Positions 1 through 10,411 of a DNA stretch of 61,182 nucleotides are shown piece by piece. This DNA is from Acanthaster planci. Lineage: Eukaryota > Echinodermata > Asteroidea > Valvatida > Acanthasteridae. A model generated the notes under the pieces. The model saw only the letters and a program-made list of their open reading frames with translations, ran no database searches and was not told the DNA's origin. Within the stretch, counting starts at the first letter, position 1; every line of letters starts with the position of its first letter. The DNA is taken from positions 1,184,731-1,245,912 of the forward strand of contig NW_019091381.1 in the NCBI RefSeq assembly GCF_001949145.1. The letters are read 5' to 3'. The translations under genes and the position numbers were made by a program.

Positions 1-989
1 CCGCGGTGATTATGTTTATCTCTTCTATTAATTATGAAACACTTCAAATTTCCACAGATTAAAAATTTCTCCTTTTTGAGCGATTTCCAAATATCAGTTT
101 CGTGAAATCCTTGCGGAGACCTACTCATCCCGCTCCCCTTGGTCTCCACAAGGCTCCATATTTCGAAACTGGAGAACTAAGCCATGTCTCCACAAGGATA
201 CAAATTTCGGAATGAGTGAACTTCTTTGGCACAAAATTTAAAGAACCGCATTATCTGCGCTTTGACGAACTGCAACTAAGCACTGTGTGCTCACATTCAG
301 TGCATTTTTGCTTTCACGAAATGAAACCTTCCCGAATTTCCCAAGTTAAGAGGTTTCCAAATATACCTTTTCTTAACCTAACAAGTAAGTGTATGGGCCA
401 AATTAATGCAAAACTTAAAACCCCTTTAAGCATTTTGCTTGGGTATGTACAACCGCTACATACTTGTGTGTAAGTAGGTGAAAACAATGCCAGTGTCAGG
501 CCACGCAAACACACACGGGTGTCAGTCTGTAAAACCAAAATTGACTTTTAGGCAGTTTTTACGAAGTGTGCAAAAACGTACTTGTGCACGGTGATATTCG
601 TGCTGCAAATTGGCAAAAGTTAGACATATTTCATCTCAAGCAAATTTCGCTTTAAATGTTTTGTGGCATCGAATTACCTTTGTTTTCACTTTGGTAAGGT
701 ATGGAATGGTGTTCGGTAGGGGGGGTATGGACACAGGGATTTCGTGAACGCTCACGTTAACATTTTGGACAGATGGGATTTTAGTTGATGGTTCAGATTT
801 TCTTTTCGGGAGAGTTGTCAGGAAGTGCGATATTCTGTCAGGAAGTGTGATAACAAACGTGACAAATGCTGTTGGAAGGACTCGCAAAGGAAATTCTACG
901 CTTTAGAAATGACCACTGCTTGGTTTGCTATCCATTTACAGAAAGTTGGGGAAACGTACACTCCGTCCATAAAAAGAACAACAGGAAAC
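1..989 (+). other. Upstream region of the polyketide synthase gene
   Basis: No coding exon is recognisable here. The stretch is AT-rich. It contains a short imperfect direct repeat around 133-210 (two copies of a CTCCACAAGG-containing unit) and, closer to the gene, a doubled GGAAGTG/GATA block listed separately. It is expected to hold the promoter and 5' UTR of the downstream gene. No TATA box or initiator can be assigned with confidence. A different gene could end to the left of the window; nothing seen here tests that. Confidence 0.5.
815..852 (+). promoter_or_regulatory. Tandem ETS-like/GATA-like site pair
   Basis: Two near-identical 18-base copies (TGTCAGGAAGTG followed by C or T and GATA) sit head to tail with a 20-base period, about 140-175 bases before the polyketide synthase start codon. 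GGAAGTG matches an ETS core and GATA matches a GATA-factor core. The repeat is directly visible; binding by those factors is inference. It may lie in the promoter or in the 5' UTR. Confidence 0.35.
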
Positions 990-1044
990 ATGGAGGACAT
1001 AACGGAATTTCCGCAGTTTCCACCCATTGCCATTGTAGGGATAG
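990..1044 (+). CDS. Polyketide synthase coding exon 1
   Basis: Encodes the first 18 residues plus one base, starting MEDITEFPQF and ending in the KS N-terminal signature IAIVGI. The donor is G|GTAAGC at 1045. The frame is open upstream to 825, but an earlier start would add residues unlike any KS, and the ATG at 990 has the better context. Joining to 1519 rebuilds IAIVGIGCRMPGD, the standard KS start. Confidence 0.88.
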
Positions 1045-4000
1045 GTAAGCATGGACAACCACTTATTGAAAAACAGGTCAAGGCAACAAACTGTCCGGTC
1101 TGTTTTTCAAAATTATGATCTTTTTGTTTTTAAATGATAGAAAGTTCATTTACGCTAGTTGCCAAGACTGTGAGATCCTCAGATATGTGTTGTTCGATGA
1201 ATGTTTTTGAAGATTAATTTGGAATGTTTAAAAAAATTAATATTTAGACTACTCTCATATTCATGTACATACGTACCGGTACGGAACGCCAAAGTTAACT
1301 GAAATATCTGTCCAAATCTAGTTTACATTTTGCCCTACTACTTTGATAGAGGATCATATTTCCATTTGTTTAGCAGTAGTGTGTAGTATGAAGTTTCTTG
1401 ACAGTTGCGATAGATACCTAGCTAATCAAGTATTTACTTCTGATGGTCAGCCATAGTTTACCAGGCAAAGGTAGGTAAAAAAAACCCTAAAAGTATCTTT
1501 TATGTGCATGCATCACAGGGTGTCGCATGCCTGGAGATGTACGTTCTCCGGAAGACTTCTGGGCTGTCATTCGGGATGGAAAAGACACCATAACAGAGGT
1601 TCCTCCGCACAGGTGGTCACTGGAAAACTTCTACGATCCTGACCACTCCAAAAAAGGTAAGATGATCTCTCGAAAGGGCGGCTTCATCGATGGCATCGAC
1701 AAGTTTGATAACTCGTTCTTCAGGATATCTCCCAGAGAGGCTGCGTCTATGGACCCGCAGCAGCGCATTCTCTTGGAGGTTGTGCACGAGGCATTTGAGG
1801 ACGCTGGCATAATATCGGAAACATTAGGGGCCTCGGGTGGCGTGTATGTAGGTGTAGGAATGATGGACTATGCGGTTCAGACAGTTTCAGAGACCTCACT
1901 CATCAATCCCTATACATTAACGGGGACCTCATTTAGCACAGCAGCCAATCGAGTTTCGTACGCCTTTGACTTGCGAGGACCCAGCTATTCCGTCGACACT
2001 GCCTGCGCTTCATCTGTGACGGCAATGCACCTTGCTTGCACTGGTCTGTGGAACCACGAGTGCAAAACGGCGGTCGTTGCCGGTTGCAACGCACTCATTA
2101 TCCCCGAAACGTCTGTGGCTTTCACGGCATTGGGCGCGCTTTCCAAAGATAGTAAGTGCTGTCCCTTCTCCAGTACAGCTAAGGGTTATGTGCGCAGTGA
2201 AGGTTGGGGTGCAGTCATCCTGAAACCGCTGCCCATCGCACAAAAAGATGGCGATCACATCTATGCACTTATCAGGGGAACAGCCATAGCAGCTAATGGC
2301 TTTTCTACTAGTTTGACTATGCCTTCAAGTGCTGCACAGGAATATGTTATGAAACAAGCCTATTTCAGATTCGGTGTCCCGTTGTCAAATGTTCAGTACG
2401 TAGAAGCTCACGGGACAGGGACACCTGTTGGGGATCCCATCGAAGCAGAAGCCATTGGAAAGGCCTTTGGTCCACACCGAGAGAAACCACTGAAGATTGG
2501 CTCTGCTAAAGGAAACTTTGGCCACAATGAGTGTGCGTCTGGTGTTACTACTTTAATCAAAGTAGCCCTAATGCTAGACCACAAAGTGCTTTGCCCGACA
2601 ATCAACTTCACCGAGACAAACCCAAACATCAAGTTGGACGAATGGAAGCTTCAAATTCAAACAGAGTTACAAGAGCTACCATCATCTGAAAAGACGTTAA
2701 CGTTTGGTTTGAACAGTGCTGGCTTTGGGGGAGCAGTAGGCCACATCATCCTTCAAGAGGCCCCTCGTGGCATCATACAGGCCCCCGCCGCAGTATCTGC
2801 TGGCTGGAGATTTGGAGGTGGCACCTCGGGTTCACCCATAGTCGTACCCCTTTCAGCAATATCCACTGAAGCATTGCATGATGTTGCTGAGCAGTGGCGA
2901 GGTTTCAGAAGTGAGCATGATGCACTCCGAATTGTTTCTTGGTTAACATGTCGTAGAAAACACTATGAATGCCGCCTGGCAGTCATCAGCAACTCTGGCG
3001 AGGCCTTCCAGGAACAACTAGAGCAGTACCTTGAAGTACGGAGTGGCAGTGAGATTTCAGCAGGTGTTTCCAGAGAGAAGCCCAAGATCTGTTTTGTTTT
3101 TCCTGGACAGGGCCAGCAGTGGGGCAAAATGGGGCAGCGATTGTTCCTCAGGGAGACAGTTTTCCGCGAAGCTATTTTGGAATGTGATGAAGTATTCAAG
3201 AATTTGAGCGGTTGGTCGTTGCTTTATGACAAAAACATTTTCACCAATGGATCAAAAGACCAAGAGGACCAAACAGCTAATTTAGACAGCGAGATGAAAG
3301 AAACAGCAGTTTTACAACCTTCCATTCTGTTTTTCCAGATTGGGTTGCTGCATCTCCTGCGATACTGGGGGATCCTGCCTGACGTCATAGTCGGTCACAG
3401 CCTTGGTGAGGTGGCTGCAGCCTATGCATGTGGCGGTCTCACCCTTCAAGAGGCCGTTCATGTTATATACCACCGAAGTTTCCAACAGGCACAGCTGAAA
3501 GGAGCCGGAAGCATGGCAGCGCTTCGCTTGCCTCTGGCTGAAGCCAAAGATGTTTGCCAGCAGTATGACAACTTGTATGTAGCTGCTGTCAATGCCCCAG
3601 CAGCAACAACAATTGCTGGAGACACCGATGCCATATCAGAAATAGCCCGAAAAAAACCAACCGTGGCCAAACAACTGAGAGTTCAATGTGCCTTCCATAC
3701 TCCATTTATGGATTCAATGGAGGCGCCATTCCGATTGGCCATGAAAGGGTCTGTCAACACAGAACCAGGAGCTGGTTCCATTCCCTTCTATTCCACTGTG
3801 ATAGGAGAGGTATACACCGGTGCATTTGGTACCAACTACTGGTGGCAAAACATCAGAGGCACGGTTAAGTTCCAGGCCGCTGTAGAAGAAGTCCTGAATA
3901 ACAAAGACGTCAATGTATTCCTCGAAATCGGGGCCTCTGCTACTCTCCTCTCTTCCGTGAATCAGATTTATGCTCGTTTCAAAGGCAGAACGAGCCCCAA

Positions 4001-7000
4001 ACTCATCCCTACAGGTCAGCGAGAGCAAGATGACTACCTCACAGCACTGCGGGCTTTATCAAACCTGTACGTTGCTGGATGTGACATCAATTGGAGAAAC
4101 GTCACAGGAGGACCCACCACTTGGGCCCAATTGCCAACATACCCATGGCAGCATCAGTCCTTCTGGCTGGAAACTGATGAAAGACGGAAGCGCAGACTTG
4201 GTCAAGATGACAGGACTTTCAAAGGACAAGCCGGAAATATTTCTCTTGAAATGTTTCCATTTCTTGCTGATCATGTTGTGCAAGATCAGCTTGTTTTTCC
4301 CGGAGCAGGATATGTCGAGATGATGGTGCAGTCCGTCTTTGACGAGGATGAATGTCCTGCTTTGTCCAAAGTGTCATTCAGCAAGATCATTGCTTGGACA
4401 GAGTCGGAAGACGGGAACACCAAGCCACTGGGTCTTCAGTGTCACAGAGAAGGTTCACATGTTGAAGTAACTTTGGATGGGTCAAGCTATTCCTCAGCTA
4501 AAATTAACATATCTTCGGAACCAGAGTTGAGTCTAATCTCAATTGAAGAGATCCTCTTGAGGTGCACGACTCGCGTCAGTGGTGAAGACATCTATCACGC
4601 ATTAGCAGACCTTGGTTTAGATTATGGCCCCTCCTTTCAGGTTATCAAAGAGGCTGCTCTAGGAGATGGGGAAGTATTGGGATTCCTTTCACCCGTGAAA
4701 TCTGATAGCAAACAGCGAATGCAAGTGACACATTTAGACGCCTGCTTTCAGCTGTTGCTTGTAGCGTCTGGGAGTAACACAAGTCTATATCTTCCTGTTT
4801 TCATTCAATCCCTACACATGAGTGTCCCACGACTGTCAGCCACAGAATCTCTTGTTGCCTACGTCCGGATGACTGAATTTGATTCTAGAGTACTTGCTGG
4901 GGATATAACCATTTCCACGTGTCAAGGAAGAGTGCTACTGAAAGCTTACAACTGTGAGTGCCGCAACATCACTGGTTCCAAGACGGGTGTTCCTTTAGAA
5001 TCTTGCTTGTACATTACACGCATGCAACCTTTGCAGTCCTGTTTTCCAAACCCCTCAACTGCTTGTGAGAAGTTTGAACTTGACTACCTCAGGAAAAATT
5101 TTCCGGATGAAACTGAGTTCCTCACAAGAGCGCAGCCTTGGATTCCATCTCTGGAGAGGGTCTGCATCTCATGCATTTATCAGGCTTTAAATGGCACCGC
5201 CGCAAACAAACACGTTGACCAACGACTTGGCCGTTATCTCAAGCAGACGACAGAAACGTCCAGAACAAACTGTCCTAGTGAAGTGGCAGTCACAAATATT
5301 GCGTCTGTTTTAGACAACATTGAAGCCAATCTGCCAGAAATACAGCCAGAGATTGCTCTTCTACGAAGTCTTGCAAACATAGCAAAAAGCGTGAACATAA
5401 CAATTTCGTCGAACCGCAGATCTTCCATAACTCGACGGTCTTCCCTGAGAGAGACGAGCCCAGGTGTGATAGATTCAGCCCTGAGTCGCCTCTGCTACAG
5501 AGCTAGTGCAGATGCCATTCACAGCGCGGTCAAGGAAGCTATTCATAAGAAGAATGTTGTGCGGATACTTGAAGTTGGGGGGCAACACGGAGGCCTTGCC
5601 ACATATGCACTGCCTCTCTTAAATGAGTTTTGTGACGAGATGCGACTGGAATACATATGCAGTTACCTGGCTTTCCATTCGGGAGCTTATCCTCACCATG
5701 ACCAACCCCTCAGTTTTCCCTTCGTCAAGTATAAGCAACTTGATCTTCAGCAGGACGTAGTGTCGCAAGGGTTCGTGCCAGGATCTGTGGATGTCATAAT
5801 CTGTATGGAGAAAATCCAACTGTCAGGAGAATATGACAGCAGCTTAAGAAATATGCACAAGCTGCTTTGTGATGGAGGCTGGCTTTTTATGTGCGAGATG
5901 ACTAGCGACAGTTGCATCGGCTCTGTCTTATTTGATCGTCAAGAAGGTTATTTTCTGACTGAGGGAGAATGGAGGAATACTCTCAGTGCAAGTGGCTTCC
6001 AGGACATCGTGGTCGCATCACCGCCACAAGAATGCTTCCACAGTATCTTTGTCAGCCGTAAAGTCAAAGACAATAGAATAACTTTTATCACTCATCCAGC
6101 ATCCTGCCCAATCTTCCTGATTTTAACTGATCATGATACAACTGACGTCTCGACATTTCCCAATGTAGTTTGTGGCAAACTGGGTGTTCCGGCTGACAAA
6201 GTGGTACTCAAAGGAAATGATCTAAACAGTGCCCTGTCCCAAAACTCAAGGACACAGAGAAACAGCCTGGTTTGCCTCTACAACTCACAACATGGCCTTT
6301 ACGAACTGACAAAGTTACTTCAACAGGTTGACTCTAAGACACTGATGTTCAGAAATGTGTTTGTGGTTATCACGGGAACAAAAACAAGAGCAGCTGAAGT
6401 GGTGGGTCTCGTTCGATCAGTGACAAATGAAATTCACGTCCCTGTTTACTCTGTCTACATGGGAGACACTGAAGATGCCAGCATAGAATCATTGGCTGGG
6501 TTTTTGAATGACAAGGAGGTCAGAGATAGAGAAATCGAGATCAGTGAGGGAGAAATCAGAGTGCCAAGAATACTAAGAGCTGAGCTCTCCGCTGATAATG
6601 ATGTGGTAAATGAGTGCCACTGGCAGGTTGCAATCAATAAAGATGACACGTCCCAAGGTGGCACATCATCTTTTGAAGATCTTGGATTTCAATTTTTGGA
6701 TGACTTGGATCCTCTTCCTGGTCAAGTCGTTGTACATGTGAAATCTGCAGCACTCAATTTCAAGGATGTAATGCTATCGCTGGGACTTTTGGATGGTTTG
6801 GATGATAATGATGACACAATTCATATTGGCCTTGAGTGCTCGGGAAAAATTCAGAAAATTGGTGACGGGGTAAATTCCTTCAGGGTAGGAGATGAAGTTA
6901 TGGGCTTTGGAAAACACTGTTTTGCTTCACAAACCATTTGCGACGAGAAGCTGTTAGTTCACAAACCATCAAGCATTGGGTGGAACGAGGCTGCTGGCGT

Positions 7001-8943
7001 TTGTGTCGTGTTTACCACGGCCTATCACAGTCTCATCCAGAGAGCCCATCTCCAGAAAGGAGAAACGGTCCTCATCCATTCAGCTTGTGGTGGTGTTGGC
7101 TTAGCAGCCATTCAGATCGCCAGTATGATAGGAGCTCATATCATCTGCACTGCAGGAAGTGAGGAGAAACGATCTTACCTTAGAAACAACCTTGGGATCG
7201 AACTGGTGACGGATTCTCACTCAGAAAGATTTTATGATGACGTCATGGTCTGGACAAAAGGGGCTGGTGTTGATGTAGTTCTGAATTCACTGCATGGTGA
7301 AAAACTGTCCAGAGGCATTGAGGCTCTTGCTCCCGGCGGAAGGTTTTGCGAGATTGGGAAGAGGGACATTCTTCAAAATTCAAACCTCCAAATGAGTCTG
7401 CTGCTTGAGAACAAATCGTTCTTGTCATGCCAGATCGACAGGATGATCAAACTTCAGAAAGCCAAAATGCACGAACTCCTCCTCGAAGTAACGTCGCTGT
7501 TTAGAGAAGACAGTGTTCTTGCTTCAATACCAACGACGGTGTATCCCATTGGCGACTACCAGGGGACTTTTGCCAGGATGGCAAAAGGAAATCACATAGG
7601 TAAGATGGTCTTCAATATCCCTGCTGATTTCAAACCTCCTCGGATCCTGTCTTGCTCTCGTATCTTTGACAATAATGCTACTTACATTATCACCGGTGGC
7701 TATGGTGGTTTGGGATTGGCTCTTGCGAAATGGATCTGTGATAGAGGTGCATGCTATTTGGCTCTTGTGTCTCGTCGCGGCTGTAAGACGGATGCGGCTC
7801 ATCGAACAGTGAGGTTCCTGGAGAGGAAAGGAACAACTGTCTTTGGTTTTGCACTAGATGTGTCCAAAGCAAGCGATGTTCAGTCCATGCTGAGTGACTT
7901 AGCAACCGTCCACGGTGCCCCAGTGGTGAAAGGTGTGTTCCATGTTGCTGGGCACATTGTGGAGGAATCGTTGTCTACCCTCACACCCGAGGTGTTGAAT
8001 AAGATCTTAGGAGCCAAGGCAACTGGAGCAAAGAATCTACATGACCTTACTCGACATCTTCCTCTTGAAGTGTTCTTCCTGATGTCATCGAGTAGTGCTA
8101 TGTGGGGACACTCCTCACAACCTGGCTACTGTGCCGCCAATGCCTACCTGGATGCGCTAGCAGAGGAGAGACGTGACCAAGGACTTCCTGCGGTCAGCCT
8201 CCAGCTCGGACCAGTGAGGGGTGTAGGATTTCTGGAGAAGATGAAAGTCACCATAGAAACTCTGGCAATAAAGGGATGCCTAACACTCCACATTGATGAG
8301 ATCCTACATGTCATTGGTCAAATTCTTCAGACAAAGGATGCTCCTGCTGTGCTAAGTCTCTCTAACCAGGTATGTTTGCTTAGGCAGACTATATTTATTA
8401 TTATTAAAAATATCATGAAATGTTTCCAAATTTCTATCATTATATAATTATTTCTGATTTTACTGTTGGCATCATCGAAAAAAATATTTTTTTGAACAAT
8501 TGAACTGTTTTGATTTCATGGTCTTAACCAATAAGAAAAATGAGGAAATAACTGTGCTAAAAGTAGTAACTCGTACCCTTTCTCACATTCATCATTTGAA
8601 GGAATGGAACAGCACCCTCAAATTTTGTCATGATGGCATCTTGAAATTTCAACATCTCCTCCGAGCAGTAAGGCCGAGGCGTTCAGTCTGTGCTAGTTCA
8701 ACTCAGCGGAAAGTTCTAGAAGACCGAATGAGGAAGAAGATGGCCCACCTCCTGTGCATCAATCCCGACAGTATCGATTTGGAGCAGTCTATGGTGACCT
8801 ATGGCATGGATTCCTTGATGGCTGTGGAGATGGTAGCATGGGCTTCAAAAGAATTCAACACATCCATTACCCAAGTGGAAATTCTTGGAGGTTTAACAAC
8901 AGGTGCACTCCTCCAACGACTGCTGTTAAGCCAGACTGTGTAA
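990..8943 (+). CDS. Type I iterative, highly reducing animal polyketide synthase (KS-AT-DH-MT*-pseudoKR-ER-KR-ACP)
   Basis: The coding sequence joins 990-1044, 1519-8369 and 8602-8943 (2415 aa) and resembles the sea urchin Pks/animal FAS-like group. Visible domains: KS ~13-435 with Cys181 in DTACASS, His316 in EAHGTGT and His354 in GNFGHNE; AT ~543-855 with Ser646 in GHSLGE and His745; DH ~925-1190 with His937, Asp1092 and Gln1096; a degenerate methyltransferase ~1330-1530; a structural pseudoKR ~1548-1710; ER ~1745-2065 with an NADPH loop CGGVG at ~1875-1879; KR ~2070-2255 with TGGYGGLG and Tyr2222 in QPGYCAANAY; ACP ~2339-2410 with phosphopantetheine Ser2373 in GMDSL. There is no thioesterase, so product release must be done by another enzyme. 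All core catalytic residues are present, so the enzyme is expected to be active, extending acyl chains from malonyl units in the cytosol. The ATG has a good context (A at -3, G at +4). An animal fatty acid synthase is less likely because the thioesterase is missing. Confidence 0.93.
1045..1518 (+). other. Polyketide synthase intron 1
   Basis: A 474-base GT-AG intron, phase 1, with donor GTAAGC and acceptor CATCACAG. It is AT-rich and contains a TACCGGTA-type palindrome near 1274. Nothing else is recognisable in it. Confidence 0.85.
1519..8369 (+). CDS. Polyketide synthase coding exon 2 (KS through KR)
   Basis: A single uninterrupted exon of 6851 bases carries seven of the eight domains, from the KS start to the end of the KR. 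It ends at CAG|GTATGT, phase 0, after the residues VLSLSNQ. An exon this long is unusual for a metazoan multidomain synthase; animal fatty acid synthase genes are split into many exons. If intron 2 were retained, the frame would stop at 8447 and the ACP would be lost. Confidence 0.93.
8370..8601 (+). other. Polyketide synthase intron 2
   Basis: A 232-base GT-AG intron, phase 0, with donor GTATGT and a pyrimidine-rich acceptor ending TTTGAAG at 8601. It was placed because the KR and ACP lie in different frames, with a stop at 8445-8447 between them. The acceptor chosen restores a continuous KR-to-ACP linker (NQ|EWNSTLKF). A nearby AG at 8667-8668 would not keep the phase. Confidence 0.8.
8602..8943 (+). 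CDS. Polyketide synthase coding exon 3 (linker and acyl carrier protein)
   Basis: Encodes 113 residues and a TAA stop: a linker, then the ACP with GMDSL at 8803-8817, where the serine codon at 8812 is the phosphopantetheine attachment site. The protein ends about 37 residues after the ACP motif, so no thioesterase or reductase release domain follows. Its separation from the main exon puts the carrier domain under splicing control. Confidence 0.85.
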   Translation, partial: EWNSTLKFCHDGILKFQHLLRAVRPRRSVCASSTQRKVLEDRMRKKMAHLLCINPDSIDLEQSMVTYGMDSLMAVEMVAWASKEFNTSITQVEILGGLTTGALLQRLLLSQTV

Positions 8944-10256
8944 AAGTGAGATAGAATCACGGGTCAAGTAATTGGTCATTGCATTTATGATATCACCCAT
9001 CACCCCACTTGTTTCTCTAAAGTCATTGGTATTGAAAACTTTACTCATCTATTATGAAATAAGCATAATCCTTTTAAAATATAGCCAAGTGTAATTCGTT
9101 TAATTGATAACATTAACAGTTGATGGGATTTAGTGATATTGATACTCATGTCCATTAAAAAAATCCCTCTTCCCACTAAAATGGAATTAGGCCTATCTGT
9201 CTGGCATTTTACACTGAATGAAAGCACATGATTGTATAACTTGAAGCAGGTGACGATTTCAAAATGGAAAAAAAATCTTCATAAAAAGAAACTTGGAAGT
9301 GTCAGGCAACATGACACTTACATACTAAACATATGCATGCGTAACATTTTCCTGTACTCACAAGCTTTGAAAGTAACATGCTCTAAGAATGACTGAGAGA
9401 ACTTGAGATTGATACAGGCCTAAACATGATATAGAAATAGGCAACATTTATGTGCAGTATTTCTCCCAAACACTACTGGCGCTTTGAAGACATACATTGT
9501 TTAAAAGAAGGGTCATCATTTCATATAGGCCTGACGTTAATCAAGTGGCCTTTGTCACGTCAGGTCTTAGTTAGTATATATGGACCCAAGGCCCTGTCTA
9601 AATTAATTTGCATTAAGCCTAGTAGACGTAAGCCGGATAAAATCTGAAGCTGCTGTTAAGTAGAAGCTAAACAAATATAAATCAGAAAACGTACTTGTAC
9701 AAATTAACGCTTAATCCTGAGTGTCCATAATGACCAATCAGGCACAATCAGGCTGATCTACAGTCCTAATCTACTACGTGACGTTTGTCATCACGTAAAC
9801 CCTTCATGCTTGTATTTAATCCTTACCATTTTAACCAGTTTCAGCGACTAGATCAATAATTAACTTGGCTGACTCACCCAGCCAAAAACCTGCTCAGTTC
9901 CCGGGTACACGACTTCCACTTCCAACTAGATTTAGCGATACAAAAACATGTAATAACATGCGTAAATTTCCCCAAAGATGATATCCCGCAATTGGTGGTT
10001 GCTAGCTTATAATGGCTGCATTCTAGCAAGCCTCGTTCAATTTTAATTAATGTGTCTATTCGAAACAAAAAAAGTAAAGCAAAAGGTACAAAAAGTAAAA
10101 ATTGAATGTGTAAATCTAAAACATAATATTTAGTCTGTATCGTCCTCTTGTCGATTTCACTTGTAAACAAGAAGAATATTCATGTCTTAACACTTTCAAC
10201 CTATCACGTTCTCGGGCCCGGCTCGTAAATAAAACTTGCACCATAACACAGATATA
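8944..10256. other. 3' flank of the polyketide synthase, no gene seen
   Basis: AT-rich and without plausible coding exons. It probably begins with the 3' UTR of the synthase. Candidate poly(A) signals on the + strand are ATTAAA at 9154 and AATAAA at 10228. A short hairpin-capable element follows at 10257. Confidence 0.5.
9154..9159 (+). terminator. Candidate poly(A) signal for the polyketide synthase (ATTAAA)
   Basis: This is the first common poly(A) hexamer variant after the stop codon, about 210 bases downstream. It is a short motif that occurs often by chance in AT-rich DNA. The canonical AATAAA at 10228-10233 is the main alternative. Confidence 0.25.
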
Positions 10257-10411
10257 AAGTTAGTTTGATATTGGACATTCTACAGGTTTGTACAGCAAAT
10301 GTTCCATGTTTTAGAAATTAGACATTTACATATGTTTTACCGTGAATTGCCATTCAGACATTCCCTGTACAAACCAGTGGGTATGTCCAATGTCCAATAT
10401 CAAACTAACTT
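10257..10411. mobile_element. Palindromic MITE-like element
   Basis: The terminal arms at 10257-10279 and 10389-10411 are perfect 23-base inverted copies (starting AAGTTAGTTTGATATTGGAC). A second inner pair (10283-10295 and 10365-10377) matches at 12 of 13 bases. The whole 155-base unit can fold back. No coding capacity and no clear target-site duplication. Most likely a non-autonomous DNA transposon. Confidence 0.65.

Noticed and set aside
825-989. In-frame extension of the PKS N-terminus to an ATG at 825
   Set aside because: The extra 55 residues are Cys/Lys-rich and unlike a KS start, and they run over the ETS/GATA-like repeat. The ATG at 990 has better context and lies right before the KS signature.
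2010-2258. Open frames on other strands/frames across 1527-8447
   Set aside because: All are shadows of the polyketide synthase coding exon.
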